NCBI RefSeq assembly: GCF_000571935.1
Contig: NZ_ATAX01000006.1
Span: forward strand, 106,695 to 170,694
Length of the DNA: 64,000 nucleotides
Direction of reading: 5' to 3'
Origin: Ruminococcus flavefaciens 007c
Lineage (GTDB): Bacteria; Bacillota; Clostridia; Oscillospirales; Ruminococcaceae
The notes beneath the pieces are model-generated. The model was not told the origin of the DNA. It made no database searches and saw only the letters and a list, made by a program, of their open reading frames with translations. How positions within the stretch are numbered: position 1 is the stretch's first letter; each line of letters opens with the position of its first letter. The translations under genes and the position numbers were made by a program. Shown one piece after another: positions 1-9,018 of this stretch.

Positions 1-1
1 G

Positions 2-1006
2 TACACAGTGGGCGGCAGCGAAACAAAGCTTTCATTCTTCGAGCACTTTATCAGTCTGTTTGAACAGCCTGCAATATTCTTTATCATATACGTGCTCCTC
101 ACTTCCGCGGTGGTTTTTCTGGGTGTGGAAAAGGGCATTGAAAAATTAAGCAAGTTCCTTATGCCCGTACTTCTTATCCTTATAGTAGGCATCTCTGTCT
201 ACACTCTCACTCTCGACGGTGCGGCAGACGGCCTGAAGTATTATCTCTTTCCCGATTTCAAGGGATTCACTGCTTCAAAGCTGCTGAAGACCATTGCAGC
301 TGCCTGCGGCCAGCTTTTCTACTCCATGTCCATAGCCATGGGTATCATGATCACTTACGGCTCATATATGCGCAAGGACGACTCTCTCGAAAGCTCGGTA
401 AGACAGATAGAGATATTCGATACTGCCGTAGCCTTCCTTGCAGGTCTTATAATCGTTCCAGCCGTGTTCGTATTCTCCGGTGGTGACAAGTCCGCTCTCC
501 ACGCAGGTCCGGGACTTATGTTCATAACCCTGCCCAAGGTATTCGCTTCAATGCCCGCAGGTCAGGTCATCGGAACCGCTTTCTTCATACTCGTTTCCCT
601 TGCAGCTCTTACATCTTCAATATCCCTCATGGAAACTGTGGTCGCTGTTGTCATGGAGAAATTCAGACTCAGCAGAGCAAAGAGCTGTCTTGCGGTCATT
701 GCCGTGACGCTTGCCATCGGTATGCTCTCGGTACTCGGATACAGCGTCTGGGCTGACTTCAAGCTCTTCGGTATGCAGATACTCGACTTCTTCGATTTCA
801 CCACCAATAACATCATGATGCCTGTACTCTCATTCTTCACCTGCATACTCATAGGCTTCAGGGTAAAGACAAAATACATAGAGGAGGAAGTAATGTTCGG
901 CGAAAAGCGCTTCCGCTCTAAGCTCCTTTACAGCGTGATGATAAAGTATATCTGCCCCGTCTGCATGATAATGATACTCATTACGCCCTTTGTTACAAAG
1001 ATATAA
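2..1006 (+). CDS. Sodium-dependent transporter, SNF/NSS family, 3' part
   Basis: The reading frame is open from the first bases, so the gene begins outside the window; the GTG at 8 is only an internal codon. The visible ~334 residues hold about eight hydrophobic helices and read like the C-terminal two thirds of bacterial neurotransmitter:sodium symporters (LeuT fold), which import amino acids or related amines with Na+. A mid-protein stretch (GQLFYSMSIAMGIMITYGSY) matches the conserved helix-6 region of this family. A strong terminator follows the stop, so the gene is not co-transcribed with the O-acetyltransferase downstream. Substrate cannot be assigned. Confidence 0.85.
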   Translation, partial: YTVGGSETKLSFFEHFISLFEQPAIFFIIYVLLTSAVVFLGVEKGIEKLSKFLMPVLLILIVGISVYTLTLDGAADGLKYYLFPDFKGFTASKLLKTIAAACGQLFYSMSIAMGIMITYGSYMRKDDSLESSVRQIEIFDTAVAFLAGLIIVPAVFVFSGGDKSALHAGPGLMFITLPKVFASMPAGQVIGTAFFILVSLAALTSSISLMETVVAVVMEKFRLSRAKSCLAVIAVTLAIGMLSVLGYSVWADFKLFGMQILDFFDFTTNNIMMPVLSFFTCILIGFRVKTKYIEEEVMFGEKRFRSKLLYSVMIKYICPVCMIMILITPFVTKI

Positions 1007-1032
1007 CCGCGGGAAGCAGCAGTTTTCCCGAC

Positions 1033-1071
1033 AGCGGCAGCTCCGTCAGAACGCAGGGCTGCCGCTTTTTT
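1033..1071 (+). terminator. Rho-independent terminator after the transporter
   Basis: A 9-bp perfect stem (AGCGGCAGC at 1033-1041, GCTGCCGCT at 1058-1066) is followed by a run of T to 1071. Confidence 0.85.
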
Positions 1072-1308
1072 ATCCTCCTGATACAGTGAAGATGAACCGC
1101 CCTCTGTATACAGGCGAAAAAATGCGGAATTTCAACGAAAAACCATTGAATTTCAGAAAAAAAGTTTTTTATTTCTGCGTTTTATACAAAACAGATGCTC
1201 CGTTTTTGTCGATTACGACGGGAGCTGTGATTCTATTGTCGAAAGATGCAGAAATTTGACCCCTTTAGCCTGCTGTTTACTGCAAATTGCCACATTATTC
1301 CAAAGCTA
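1072..1308. other. Non-coding spacer
   Basis: Between the transporter terminator and the O-acetyltransferase promoter I see no gene with a ribosome binding site on either strand. The sequence is AT-rich and has no obvious repeat. Confidence 0.5.
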
Positions 1309-1337
1309 TTGACATTTAATTAGCAAACGTGTAAAAT
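1309..1337 (+). promoter_or_regulatory. Sigma-A promoter of the O-acetylation operon
   Basis: TTGACA at 1309-1314 and TAAAAT at 1332-1337 are separated by exactly 17 nt. This is the only good promoter before the MBOAT gene. Confidence 0.8.
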
Positions 1338-1434
1338 AATAGTGTATGAGTTTTTATGATGCTATTTTTCGCAGTTCGGAAAGAAAAGCATATTGATATA
1401 AAAAGAACAAAAGATTTTACAAAGGGTGGTATAT

Positions 1435-2976
1435 TTGGTTTTCAGCAGCCTGGAATTTATTTTCATATTCCTTCCTGTTTTTATGATAGCCTATTCGGCT
1501 TCACGAAAAGAGTTAAGAGATGCTATTATATTCATCGGAAGCATTGCATTCGGCATAGTTACCTACCGCAAGCTACATATCCATAACATCCTCCCCACCA
1601 TGCTGTTCGTGATGGCAGCTCTGGCGGTATTTGTCGGTATTTATCTTGCCTCACAAAGGGAATACCGTAACCTGATAATCTTCGCGGGAAGCGTTTTCTT
1701 CTACAGCCTCGGCGTAAAGGAACCCGTGTACATTATCCTCTTCCTGCTGACTGTTCTGCTCAACTTCATTGTCGGGCAGTTCATCGAAAACAGCCGGCAT
1801 ACCAAAAAGCTGTGGCTCTTATTCGGAGTCCTGTTCAATTTCTGGTGGCTCATATTCTTCAAATACTGGGCATTCGGCACGGAAAACATCAATCACTTCT
1901 TCCACCAGAGCCTTACGGTAAAGAATATTATCCTTCCCATAGGTATCAGCTTCTATACCTTCCAGAACGTCTCCTACATAGCTGACGTTTACCGCGGCAA
2001 GGCAAAGTCTGAAAAGAAATTCGTCAATTACGGCGCTTACATAAGTATGTTTCCTCAGCTCATCGCAGGTCCTATCGTTACCTATGACCACGTTGCAAAG
2101 GAACTGAAAAAACGCACTCACACTGTACAGAAGGTGGAGGACGGCCTCAAGACCTTTACCATTGGTCTGGGCTACAAGGTCCTCATCGCCAACCAGATAG
2201 GCGGACTGTGGAGCGATATTTCCACCATAGGCTATGAAAGCATCTCCTCTCCCCTTGCATGGCTGGGTACCTTCGCTTACTCTTTCCAGCTCTATTTCGA
2301 CTTCTGCGGCTATTCCCTCATGGCTATCGGCCTCGGAAAGATCATGGGCTTTGAGCTGCCGCGCAACTTCGATCATCCGTATATGTCCCTGACTATGACG
2401 GAGTTCTGGAGACGCTGGCATATGACTCTCGGTACCTGGTTCAAGGACTATATCTACATACCTCTCGGAGGCAACCGCAAGGGCAGCTTCGCTACTCTCC
2501 GCAATACCTTCATAGTATGGCTGTTCACAGGTCTCTGGCACGGCGCAAGCTGGAACTTCGTGCTCTGGGGAATGGTCCTCTTCGTGATAATAATGACCGA
2601 AAAGCACTGGACAGGAAAGTTCCTCAACAAGAACAAGATCGTCGGCCATGCGTATATGCTCTTAATCATTCCACTGACATGGCTCATATTTGCCGTTACC
2701 GACTTCCATGAGCTGGGCATATACTTCAAGAGACTTCTCCCGTTCCTGCCCCAGAAGACCTTCGCTGTCATGGACAAGGACTACGTACACTACTGGCAGA
2801 AATACTGGAAGTACTTCGCGGCAGGTCTGCTGTTCTCGACCAGGATACCCGAAGCTGTGTACAAGAAAATGAAGAACTCTGTCATTACAGCCGTCGCCCT
2901 GCTGATAGTATTCTGGGCCTCGGTATACTGTATGTACAGAGGTCTGGACGATCCATTCATGTATTTCAGATTTTAA
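1435..2976 (+). CDS. MBOAT-family membrane O-acyltransferase (AlgI/DltB-like)
   Basis: A 513-residue polytopic membrane protein of the MBOAT family, which moves acetyl groups across the membrane onto cell-wall or secreted polysaccharide. Family hallmarks are visible: the FWRRWHMTLGTWFKDYIYIP block and the later GLWHGASWNF block with the catalytic His. I start it at the TTG at 1435, because GGGTGG (1424-1429) lies 5 nt upstream and the product then begins MVFSSLEFIFIFLP, the usual AlgI start; the GTG at 1426 overlaps the ribosome binding site. The N-terminus looks duplicated: ASRKELRDAIIFIGS near residue 22 is echoed by ASQREYRNLIIFAGS about 50 residues later. The SGNH protein 12 nt downstream is the expected partner. 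Confidence 0.9.
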   Translation: MVFSSLEFIFIFLPVFMIAYSASRKELRDAIIFIGSIAFGIVTYRKLHIHNILPTMLFVMAALAVFVGIYLASQREYRNLIIFAGSVFFYSLGVKEPVYIILFLLTVLLNFIVGQFIENSRHTKKLWLLFGVLFNFWWLIFFKYWAFGTENINHFFHQSLTVKNIILPIGISFYTFQNVSYIADVYRGKAKSEKKFVNYGAYISMFPQLIAGPIVTYDHVAKELKKRTHTVQKVEDGLKTFTIGLGYKVLIANQIGGLWSDISTIGYESISSPLAWLGTFAYSFQLYFDFCGYSLMAIGLGKIMGFELPRNFDHPYMSLTMTEFWRRWHMTLGTWFKDYIYIPLGGNRKGSFATLRNTFIVWLFTGLWHGASWNFVLWGMVLFVIIMTEKHWTGKFLNKNKIVGHAYMLLIIPLTWLIFAVTDFHELGIYFKRLLPFLPQKTFAVMDKDYVHYWQKYWKYFAAGLLFSTRIPEAVYKKMKNSVITAVALLIVFWASVYCMYRGLDDPFMYFRF

Positions 2977-2988
2977 GGAGAGACAAGC

Positions 2989-3939
2989 GTGAGTAAAATG
3001 AAACAATGTATATATACGGTGATACTGCTGCTCACCTGCGTGGTGGCTTCGCCAAGGATATATAAACAGATATGGAAAAACAGCGAGGTAAGCAAGCCTA
3101 AGGCTCCCGCAAAGCCTGCCGTTACCTCACAGACCGAGAAAGAGCCCGAAAAGCCCACTGCGGAAACTCCCGACAGCTCTCAGCCCACATCGGAGAACGA
3201 GACTACGGCTCCTGCCGATACGACAGAAACCACTACTGCTCCCGCTGCTCCCGTGAACAACTTCGTTCAGAGCGGTCCTGAGTATTTCAACGACGCTCTG
3301 TTCATAGGCGATTCCCGTACAGTGGGCATACGTGACTACGGTACGCTGAAAAATGCGGATTACTTCTGCGACATCGGTCTTTCGGCATACAAGATAGACA
3401 ATGCCTATGTCAACGGCAATACGGTCTGGGGCACCCTCAACGCAAAGAAGTACGGCAAGATATACGTTATGCTGGGTATAAATGAGGTCGGAAACGACAT
3501 AGAATCCACTGTTGCGGCTTACAGAAAGCTTGTGGACGGCATACGCGAGGTGCAGCCCGACGCTGTGATATACCTTATGGCCAATCTCCATGTTACACTG
3601 GGATACGAAAACAATGTTATCAACAATGAGCGCATAAATATGCTCAACAGCCGTATAAACGAGATGGCAGACATCAATAAAAATATATGCTACATCGATG
3701 AGAATGAGACCTTTGACAACACCGAGGGCGCTCTCCAGGACGATATAACCAGCGACGGCGCACATCTGCTGGCTAAATACTACTCGAACTGGTGTGAATG
3801 GCTCTGTTCCAATACTCTGTCTGTGGGCGGAGCTCCTGCAGAAACTCCGCAGGCTCCCGGACCGGAGATACCGGCGGCAACAGAAGCTGCTCCCGCTACC
3901 ACGAGACTTCCTCAGAATGAGGAATTTTCAAATCAATGA
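2989..3939 (+). CDS. Membrane-anchored SGNH/GDSL esterase, O-acetylation partner
   Basis: A 316-residue exported protein: one N-terminal membrane helix (about 5-21), a Thr/Pro/Glu-rich linker to about residue 90, then an SGNH hydrolase domain. The catalytic pieces are visible: FIGDSR with nucleophile S109, GINE at 163-166 (block III) and SDGAHL with D256 and H259. A second Thr/Ala/Pro-rich tail follows. Start is GTG 2989 with AAGGAG 8 nt upstream. MBOAT plus SGNH pairs (AlgI/AlgJ, PatA/PatB type) acetylate extracellular glycans; here the SGNH protein would act outside as the transferase or esterase. The glycan is unknown. Confidence 0.85.
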   Translation: MSKMKQCIYTVILLLTCVVASPRIYKQIWKNSEVSKPKAPAKPAVTSQTEKEPEKPTAETPDSSQPTSENETTAPADTTETTTAPAAPVNNFVQSGPEYFNDALFIGDSRTVGIRDYGTLKNADYFCDIGLSAYKIDNAYVNGNTVWGTLNAKKYGKIYVMLGINEVGNDIESTVAAYRKLVDGIREVQPDAVIYLMANLHVTLGYENNVINNERINMLNSRINEMADINKNICYIDENETFDNTEGALQDDITSDGAHLLAKYYSNWCEWLCSNTLSVGGAPAETPQAPGPEIPAATEAAPATTRLPQNEEFSNQ

Positions 3940-3996
3940 TCATTCGGGCGGACTCCTCCGCCTGAATCCATATAGGGATTATGAAAGGAGTCAATT

Positions 3997-5313
3997 ATGG
4001 CAGAATTAAAAGTAGGCTACAAAGGCAGGACTGTATACAACTCGACCTTTACTATCCTTGAATTCCTCGGCGGAGGCGGTCAGGGAAACGTTTACAGGGT
4101 GGAATGCGGCGGCAAGGAAATGGCGCTGAAATGGTATCACAAGTCCACTATCGAAAAAATGAAGAACCCCCAGGAGTTCTATGAGAACCTGAGGGCAAAC
4201 ATAAAAAAAGGAGCTCCCACAAAGAACTTTCTCTGGCCTGTAGAGCTTTCCAACTGGATCGACGGCAGCTTCGGCTATATCATGCCTCTCCGTCCCAATG
4301 GCTATGAGGAGCTCACAAGATTCCTGCTCTGGGATCCCAAGACAAGACGCATGAAGGCAAGCTTCGCCAATATTACTGCACGCTGCAATGCCGCTATCAA
4401 TATCATCGAGGGCTTCCGTGCTCTCCACAACGACGGATACAGTTATCAGGATCTGAATAACGGCAACTTCTTCATCAATCCAGCTAACGGTGATGTGCTC
4501 ATATGCGACAACGACAACGTTTCCGAAAGAGGCGTGAACTTCGGTATCGCAGGCAAGCAGCGCTATATGGCTCCCGAGGTCGTTATGGGCGGTTCTCCCG
4601 ACAAACGCTCCGACCGTTTCTCACTGGCTGTCATACTCTTCCGTATGCTCTTCATCGAGCATCCTCTGGAGGGAAAGTATTCTACTCCTCCGTGCATGAC
4701 TCCCGAGCTTGAAAAGAAGTTCTACGGCGAAGATCCCGTTTTCGTTCTCGATCCCGAGGACGACAGGAATGCCGCAAATAACCAGCTCAACACCAATACT
4801 CTCCGTTTCTGGAAGATATACCCCGACTATATCCGCAACCTGTTCATACAGTCCTTCGGCAAGAGCTCTGTAAAGCCTCCCTATGACCGTGTTATCGAGA
4901 TGACATGGCTGGACGCCTTCGTAAAGCTCAGAAGCGAGACTGTTCCCTGCCCTCACTGCGGCAAGGAGACCTTCATCGCCCCGAAATACTCCGTGAACTG
5001 TATGTACTGCGGCGGTCAGCTCACCTGCACCGACAGCATAAAGTTCAAGCGCTTTGAACTGCCTGCTTTCGGCGGCGCCAAGCTCTACGACGGTATGGCA
5101 AGCGACACTGAGGGAGACTTCCACAAGATCATCGGCGAGGTCGTCCGCAATAAAAAGGATCCCAGCAAGCACGCTCTCCGCAATCTTTCAGACCAGACAT
5201 GGTCGGTAAAGCTCCCCGACAACACAGTCAAGAATGTTGAACCTCAGGGCATCATGCCCATAAACAAGGACTATGTCCTCACTATCGGCAGAAGTGAGGG
5301 TACTGTAGAATAA
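3997..5313 (+). CDS. Atypical Ser/Thr protein kinase with C-terminal zinc ribbon
   Basis: A 438-residue cytoplasmic protein with an N-terminal kinase fold: Gly-rich loop GGGGQGNV (25-32), the VAIK-type lysine K45, a catalytic loop reading YQDLNNGN with D152 and N157 in place of HRDLKxxN, DND (171-173) in place of DFG, and MAPE before the substrate region. About residues 335-355 hold two CxxC knuckles (CPHCG and CMYCGG), a zinc ribbon. The changed motifs still keep the catalytic Asp and metal ligands, so activity is plausible. Such kinases often accompany VWA and PP2C proteins, but none lies here. Start ATG 3997 follows AAAGGAG. Confidence 0.8.
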   Translation: MAELKVGYKGRTVYNSTFTILEFLGGGGQGNVYRVECGGKEMALKWYHKSTIEKMKNPQEFYENLRANIKKGAPTKNFLWPVELSNWIDGSFGYIMPLRPNGYEELTRFLLWDPKTRRMKASFANITARCNAAINIIEGFRALHNDGYSYQDLNNGNFFINPANGDVLICDNDNVSERGVNFGIAGKQRYMAPEVVMGGSPDKRSDRFSLAVILFRMLFIEHPLEGKYSTPPCMTPELEKKFYGEDPVFVLDPEDDRNAANNQLNTNTLRFWKIYPDYIRNLFIQSFGKSSVKPPYDRVIEMTWLDAFVKLRSETVPCPHCGKETFIAPKYSVNCMYCGGQLTCTDSIKFKRFELPAFGGAKLYDGMASDTEGDFHKIIGEVVRNKKDPSKHALRNLSDQTWSVKLPDNTVKNVEPQGIMPINKDYVLTIGRSEGTVE

Positions 5314-5315
5314 AA

Positions 5316-5352
5316 AAAGCTCCCGAAACAGGTGTACTGCTTCGGGAGCTTT
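5316..5352. terminator. Bidirectional terminator
   Basis: A 12-bp stem (5316-5327 with 5341-5352) has A-rich and T-rich flanks on both sides, so it can serve the kinase gene (+) and the small membrane gene (-). Confidence 0.8.
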
Positions 5353-5364
5353 CGTTTTGTCATA

Positions 5365-5649
5365 TTATTTGGGACGCTGTCTGCTGCATATAATCACTGC
5401 TCCCATGACAATGAGTGCGGGAGCTGCCGCTATCATCACCATGCCTGCTATTTCCAGGATATTCATATCAAGGAAGAACCTTTGTACAGGATCCATGCCG
5501 CCGCCTATAATGCCTATCTTTGGTTCGGGATCGGTAACATAACCTATCCAGCATATGAGCCAGCGGAATCTCCAGTAGTTTATGTATGCTCCTGCAATGA
5601 GAAATACAATACCTGTGATCACAAGAAGGTTTCCTTTTTTCTTTTTCAT
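5365..5649 (-). CDS. Small membrane protein, unknown function
   Basis: 94 residues with a Lys-rich N-terminus (MKKKKGN), a first membrane helix (about 7-25) and a second (about 65-87), with a Trp-rich and Gly-rich loop between. I do not recognise a family. It lies 75 nt downstream of the CorC/HlyC-type gene on the same strand and before a shared terminator. The ribosome binding site is only moderate (GTGAGG about 10 nt upstream). Confidence 0.6.
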   Translation of the reverse strand: MKKKKGNLLVITGIVFLIAGAYINYWRFRWLICWIGYVTDPEPKIGIIGGGMDPVQRFFLDMNILEIAGMVMIAAAPALIVMGAVIICSRQRPK

Positions 5650-5684
5650 GGCTCTGAACGCCTCACTTTACTCAATAACTGAAC

Positions 5685-5703
5685 GGGCTGCCAAAGGCAG
5701 CCC
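5685..5703 (-). terminator. Hairpin after the CorC/HlyC gene, weak terminator
   Basis: Stem GGGCTGCC (5685-5692) with GGCAGCCC (5696-5703). The T content after the stem is low, so read-through into the small membrane gene is likely. Confidence 0.45.
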
Positions 5704-5724
5704 CTGCAATATCAGCTCTTAGTT

Positions 5725-6996
5725 CTATTCTTCTTCCTCGTCCTCTTCATCGTCATCGTCGGTGGGAAGAACTTCAATAATGACCTTTTCAACGTTCTGC
5801 TCATTTACCTCTGCAGCAGTTATGCGGAATATGCCGCTTTCGGCAGTCTCGCCTGCTTCGGGGATATGCTCCATAACATCTGTTACCCAACCGCCGACGG
5901 AGGTATAATCCGTAGTTATCATATTCTCGTCAAGATCCAGCATCTCCAGCATATCACTTATGCTCATATCTCCTGCCACCTCGTACTTATCGGGGGCAAG
6001 CATCATGATATTAGTCTCTATCTCGTCGTCCTCGTCGTAAATCTCTCCTACCAGTTCCTCGATGATGTCCTCAAGGGTAACGATACCCTTTGTACCGCCG
6101 TACTGGTCGATGACTACCGCAAGGTGTACCTTTGAGCGCTGCATATCACGCATAGCCTCGCTGATGAGCTTGGTATCGGCAATATGGGGAACCTCCTGAA
6201 TTATGGAGGTTATGTCGCTGCCGCCCTCCACGAGCATTTTGAAGAAGGCCTTGTTTGTGATGATACCAAGTATATTGTCAAGGCTTTTCTCATAAACGGG
6301 AAGACGTGAATACATCTCTGTGCTGAAAAGCTCCTTTATCTCGTCGATAGTCGAGCCCAGCTCCACTCCCACTACCTTTACTCGCGGGATAAGTATCTCA
6401 TTTACGTTTATTTCATCAAATTCAAGAGCACTCTTTACCAGCTCGCTCTCCTGCTCTTCGATGACGCCCTGCTCCTCGATCTCATCGATCATATACTTCA
6501 GCTCGTCCTCGGTAACACTGGGAGCCTGGTCACCCTTGGCCACTAATGAGGAAAGCTTATTGAGCAGCCATACGAACGGCTTGAACAGAGTTACCAGGAA
6601 CGACAGCGGCCCTGCAAAGGCAAGAGCCAGCTTTTCCGCGTTCTTCTTTGCATATGATTTCGGCAGCACCTCGCAGAAAATGAGCACCAGCACTGTTATC
6701 ACGATAGTAGAAACTGCTGCGCCCTTGCTGCCCATAAGTTTTATGAAAACTATGGTACTTACTGATGATGTGGCAATATTGACGATATTATTTCCTATGA
6801 GCACCGCCGTGAGGACCTGGTCAAAACGGTTCGCAAGCTTCAGTGCCTTTTTCGCCTTTTTGCTTCCCTGAGCCTCATAGTTCTTGAGACGGAGCTTGTT
6901 CACGCTGGAATAAGCTGTCTCTGTACCTGAGAATACCGCAGAAAAGATCATCATTGCTACGACCAGAACTATTTTCCATATGTCTGAACTGTCCAT
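5725..6996 (-). CDS. CNNM/CorC/HlyC-type membrane protein with CBS pair
   Basis: 423 residues: an N-terminal CNNM (DUF21) domain with about four hydrophobic segments and the motif FSGTETAYSS, a pair of CBS domains (about 195-320, with IPRVKVVG and VIDQYGGTKGIVTLED), a CorC_HlyC transporter-associated domain, and an acidic tail rich in Asp and Glu. The family is linked to Mg2+ or Na+ efflux. The frame stays open upstream to 7071, but the promoter at 7028-7056 places the transcript start near 7021, and the ATG at 6996 has a good ribosome binding site (AAGGAAAGGGA), so I start it there. Confidence 0.9.
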   Translation of the reverse strand: MDSSDIWKIVLVVAMMIFSAVFSGTETAYSSVNKLRLKNYEAQGSKKAKKALKLANRFDQVLTAVLIGNNIVNIATSSVSTIVFIKLMGSKGAAVSTIVITVLVLIFCEVLPKSYAKKNAEKLALAFAGPLSFLVTLFKPFVWLLNKLSSLVAKGDQAPSVTEDELKYMIDEIEEQGVIEEQESELVKSALEFDEINVNEILIPRVKVVGVELGSTIDEIKELFSTEMYSRLPVYEKSLDNILGIITNKAFFKMLVEGGSDITSIIQEVPHIADTKLISEAMRDMQRSKVHLAVVIDQYGGTKGIVTLEDIIEELVGEIYDEDDEIETNIMMLAPDKYEVAGDMSISDMLEMLDLDENMITTDYTSVGGWVTDVMEHIPEAGETAESGIFRITAAEVNEQNVEKVIIEVLPTDDDDEEDEEEE

Positions 6997-7027
6997 AAGA
7001 TCCCTTTCCTTATATAATAATGTTACT

Positions 7028-7056
7028 ATTATATCATATATCTCTGAATAATGCAA
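7028..7056 (-). promoter_or_regulatory. Sigma-A promoter of the CorC/HlyC gene
   Basis: On the minus strand TTGCAT (7056-7051) and TATAAT (7033-7028) are 17 nt apart. It fixes the translation start at 6996. Confidence 0.75.
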
Positions 7057-7236
7057 GGGCTGATTTTCCATGTTTTAACACTGTTTTCACATTGCCGCCC
7101 GAATTGTGATAGAATTTACACAAAAACTTCTCAAAAGCTATACAATTACCGCAAACTTATTTCACATACACCAAATATAATATAATCAAAGCTTGAGGGA
7201 AACCTCAGAAAGAAACTGAAAGGAAAAGTGATCATC

Positions 7237-8823
7237 ATGAATGAGTACAATTATAATTACAATCCCCAGCAGGACAATCAGAATGAATATAACGGCTTCA
7301 GCGCTGACGGAGGCAACTCCCCCAAGAAGCCGAAAAAGCATACAGGCATCAAGGCTGCTGCTATGGTAATGGCAATGGCTGTTGTATCAGCAGGTTCTAT
7401 CGGTGCTTACCGCTATTTCGCAGGTGAGAGCTTTTCAAAGAGCTCTCTGGTAGAGGATATTGACAAGGACGTTGAAAAGACCGCAAAGGAGACCTCCAAG
7501 GACATCATGAAGGCTCAGACAGTCAGCATAATCGATCCTGTGGAAGCTGACGGCAAGGCTCTTTCCACTGAAGAAGCCGTAAAGAAAATCCTCCCCTCTG
7601 TTGTCGGCATCGAGTCCACCTTTGAGGCTGTGAACTTCCAGTCACAGATGCCAAGCGATTTCTTTGATTTTGGCGGCTTCGGATTCAACTTCGGCGAGCA
7701 GACACCTTCAACAAAACAGTATAAGGGTACAGGTACAGGCGTTATCGTTTCAGAAAACGGCTACATCGTTACAAACGCCCATGTAATATACGACAGCGAA
7801 TACGGTGCAGAAAAGGCTCAGGAAGTTTCTGTTCTTCTTTCAAATGACAAGACCTATGACGCTGAGATCATCGGCTACGATACAGACCTTGATCTGGCAG
7901 TTCTCAAGATCGACGAAACAGGTCTCACAGCTGCAGAGTTCGGCAACAGCGATAACCTCCAGCTTGGTGAGTCAGTTATAGCCATCGGCAATCCTCTCGG
8001 ATTTGAGCTCATGAACACAGTTACAGGCGGTATGATCTCAGGTCTTGACCGTGATATCACCATAGCCGATAAGCCCATGAACCTTATCCAGACCGATGCG
8101 GCCATCAATTCGGGCAATTCCGGCGGACCGCTCATCAATAAATACGGTCAGGTTATCGGTATCAACTCCTCAAAGATGTCTTCGTCCTACTCCACATCCG
8201 GAGCATCTATCGAGGGTATCGGATTTGCTATACCTTCTAACTTAACTGCTTCCATTATCGACGATATCATGAAGTACGGCTATGTTACAGGAAAGCCTCA
8301 GCTCGGTATCTCCTGCCAGGACGTCTCAGAGTCTGCTTCCAAGATGTACAATATGCCCGTAGGCGTATTCGTCGGCAGCGTAAACAAGGGCAGTGCCGCT
8401 GATAAAGCAGGCATCAAGGAAAACGACATTATCGTTGCTGTAAACGGCGTTACCGTAAAGACAACATCTGAGCTCACTGCTCAGAAAAACAAGTATTCCG
8501 CCGGCGATACCATCGAGATCACTCTCATAAGGAACGGTGAGGAAAAGACCGTTGAAGCAACTCTCGATGCAAAGGAAGAGCCAAAGGAAAAGGATTCTGA
8601 CAACGACAAGGAAGAAAACAAGAAGAAGGACAACGACGAAAAGAAGAAGGCCGCCGAAGAGGAAGAGCCTGCCGAGACAGATGACGATGAAAAGGCCGAT
8701 GAAGAGACCGAAGAAAAGTCTGAAGAGGCTGAAAAGCCCGGTAAAAACAGCAAGGCAGACAAATCAGACCTTCCCGATTTCCTTAAAAAGGGCGATAAGG
8801 ATCAGACTGACATCGAAGACTGA
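7237..8823 (+). CDS. htrA: HtrA/DegP-type membrane serine protease
   Basis: 528 residues: a short Asn/Tyr-rich cytoplasmic head, one membrane helix (about 39-60), a trypsin-like protease domain with H182 (TNAHVI), D219 (DLDLAVLKI) and S295 (NSGNSGGPL), then one PDZ domain (about 365-455) and a long Lys/Glu/Asp-rich tail. Anchored HtrA proteases degrade misfolded exported proteins. GTG 7228 is also in frame, but GGAAAAG at 7222-7228 is better placed for ATG 7237. A TATAAT box lies at 7181-7186 without a convincing -35 element, which may mean regulated transcription. The charged tail of about 80 residues is longer than in most HtrA proteins. Confidence 0.92.
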   Translation: MNEYNYNYNPQQDNQNEYNGFSADGGNSPKKPKKHTGIKAAAMVMAMAVVSAGSIGAYRYFAGESFSKSSLVEDIDKDVEKTAKETSKDIMKAQTVSIIDPVEADGKALSTEEAVKKILPSVVGIESTFEAVNFQSQMPSDFFDFGGFGFNFGEQTPSTKQYKGTGTGVIVSENGYIVTNAHVIYDSEYGAEKAQEVSVLLSNDKTYDAEIIGYDTDLDLAVLKIDETGLTAAEFGNSDNLQLGESVIAIGNPLGFELMNTVTGGMISGLDRDITIADKPMNLIQTDAAINSGNSGGPLINKYGQVIGINSSKMSSSYSTSGASIEGIGFAIPSNLTASIIDDIMKYGYVTGKPQLGISCQDVSESASKMYNMPVGVFVGSVNKGSAADKAGIKENDIIVAVNGVTVKTTSELTAQKNKYSAGDTIEITLIRNGEEKTVEATLDAKEEPKEKDSDNDKEENKKKDNDEKKKAAEEEEPAETDDDEKADEETEEKSEEAEKPGKNSKADKSDLPDFLKKGDKDQTDIED

Positions 8824-8851
8824 TACATTCATTTTCACTCCATATAATATA

Positions 8852-8887
8852 AGCAGGCTCCCGCTGTCGGGAGCTTTGCTGTTTTAT
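8852..8887 (+). terminator. Terminator after htrA
   Basis: Stem GCTCCCG (8857-8863) with CGGGAGC (8868-8874), then a T-rich stretch. Confidence 0.6.
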
Positions 8888-8991
8888 TAAGAGGAAGGGC
8901 TTCACTCGCGAGGCGTCCTCCTCCGTACTCTGCCAAAGGAACACAGTCCATTTTGAGGCACGTTCATTAACTCGGAAGAATATAACGTAAA

Positions 8992-9014
8992 AAGGGCGCA
9001 CACTGTGCGCCCTT
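8992..9014 (-). terminator. Hairpin terminator after valS
   Basis: A nearly perfect 23-nt palindrome 4 nt after the valS stop (AAGGGCGCACA pairs with TGTGCGCCCTT), followed on the minus strand by TTTACG. Confidence 0.55.
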
Positions 9015-9018
9015 ACTT

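Noticed and set aside
1819..2649. Long minus-strand open frame inside the MBOAT gene
   Set aside because: It is a shadow of the real gene, without a start site context or family resemblance.
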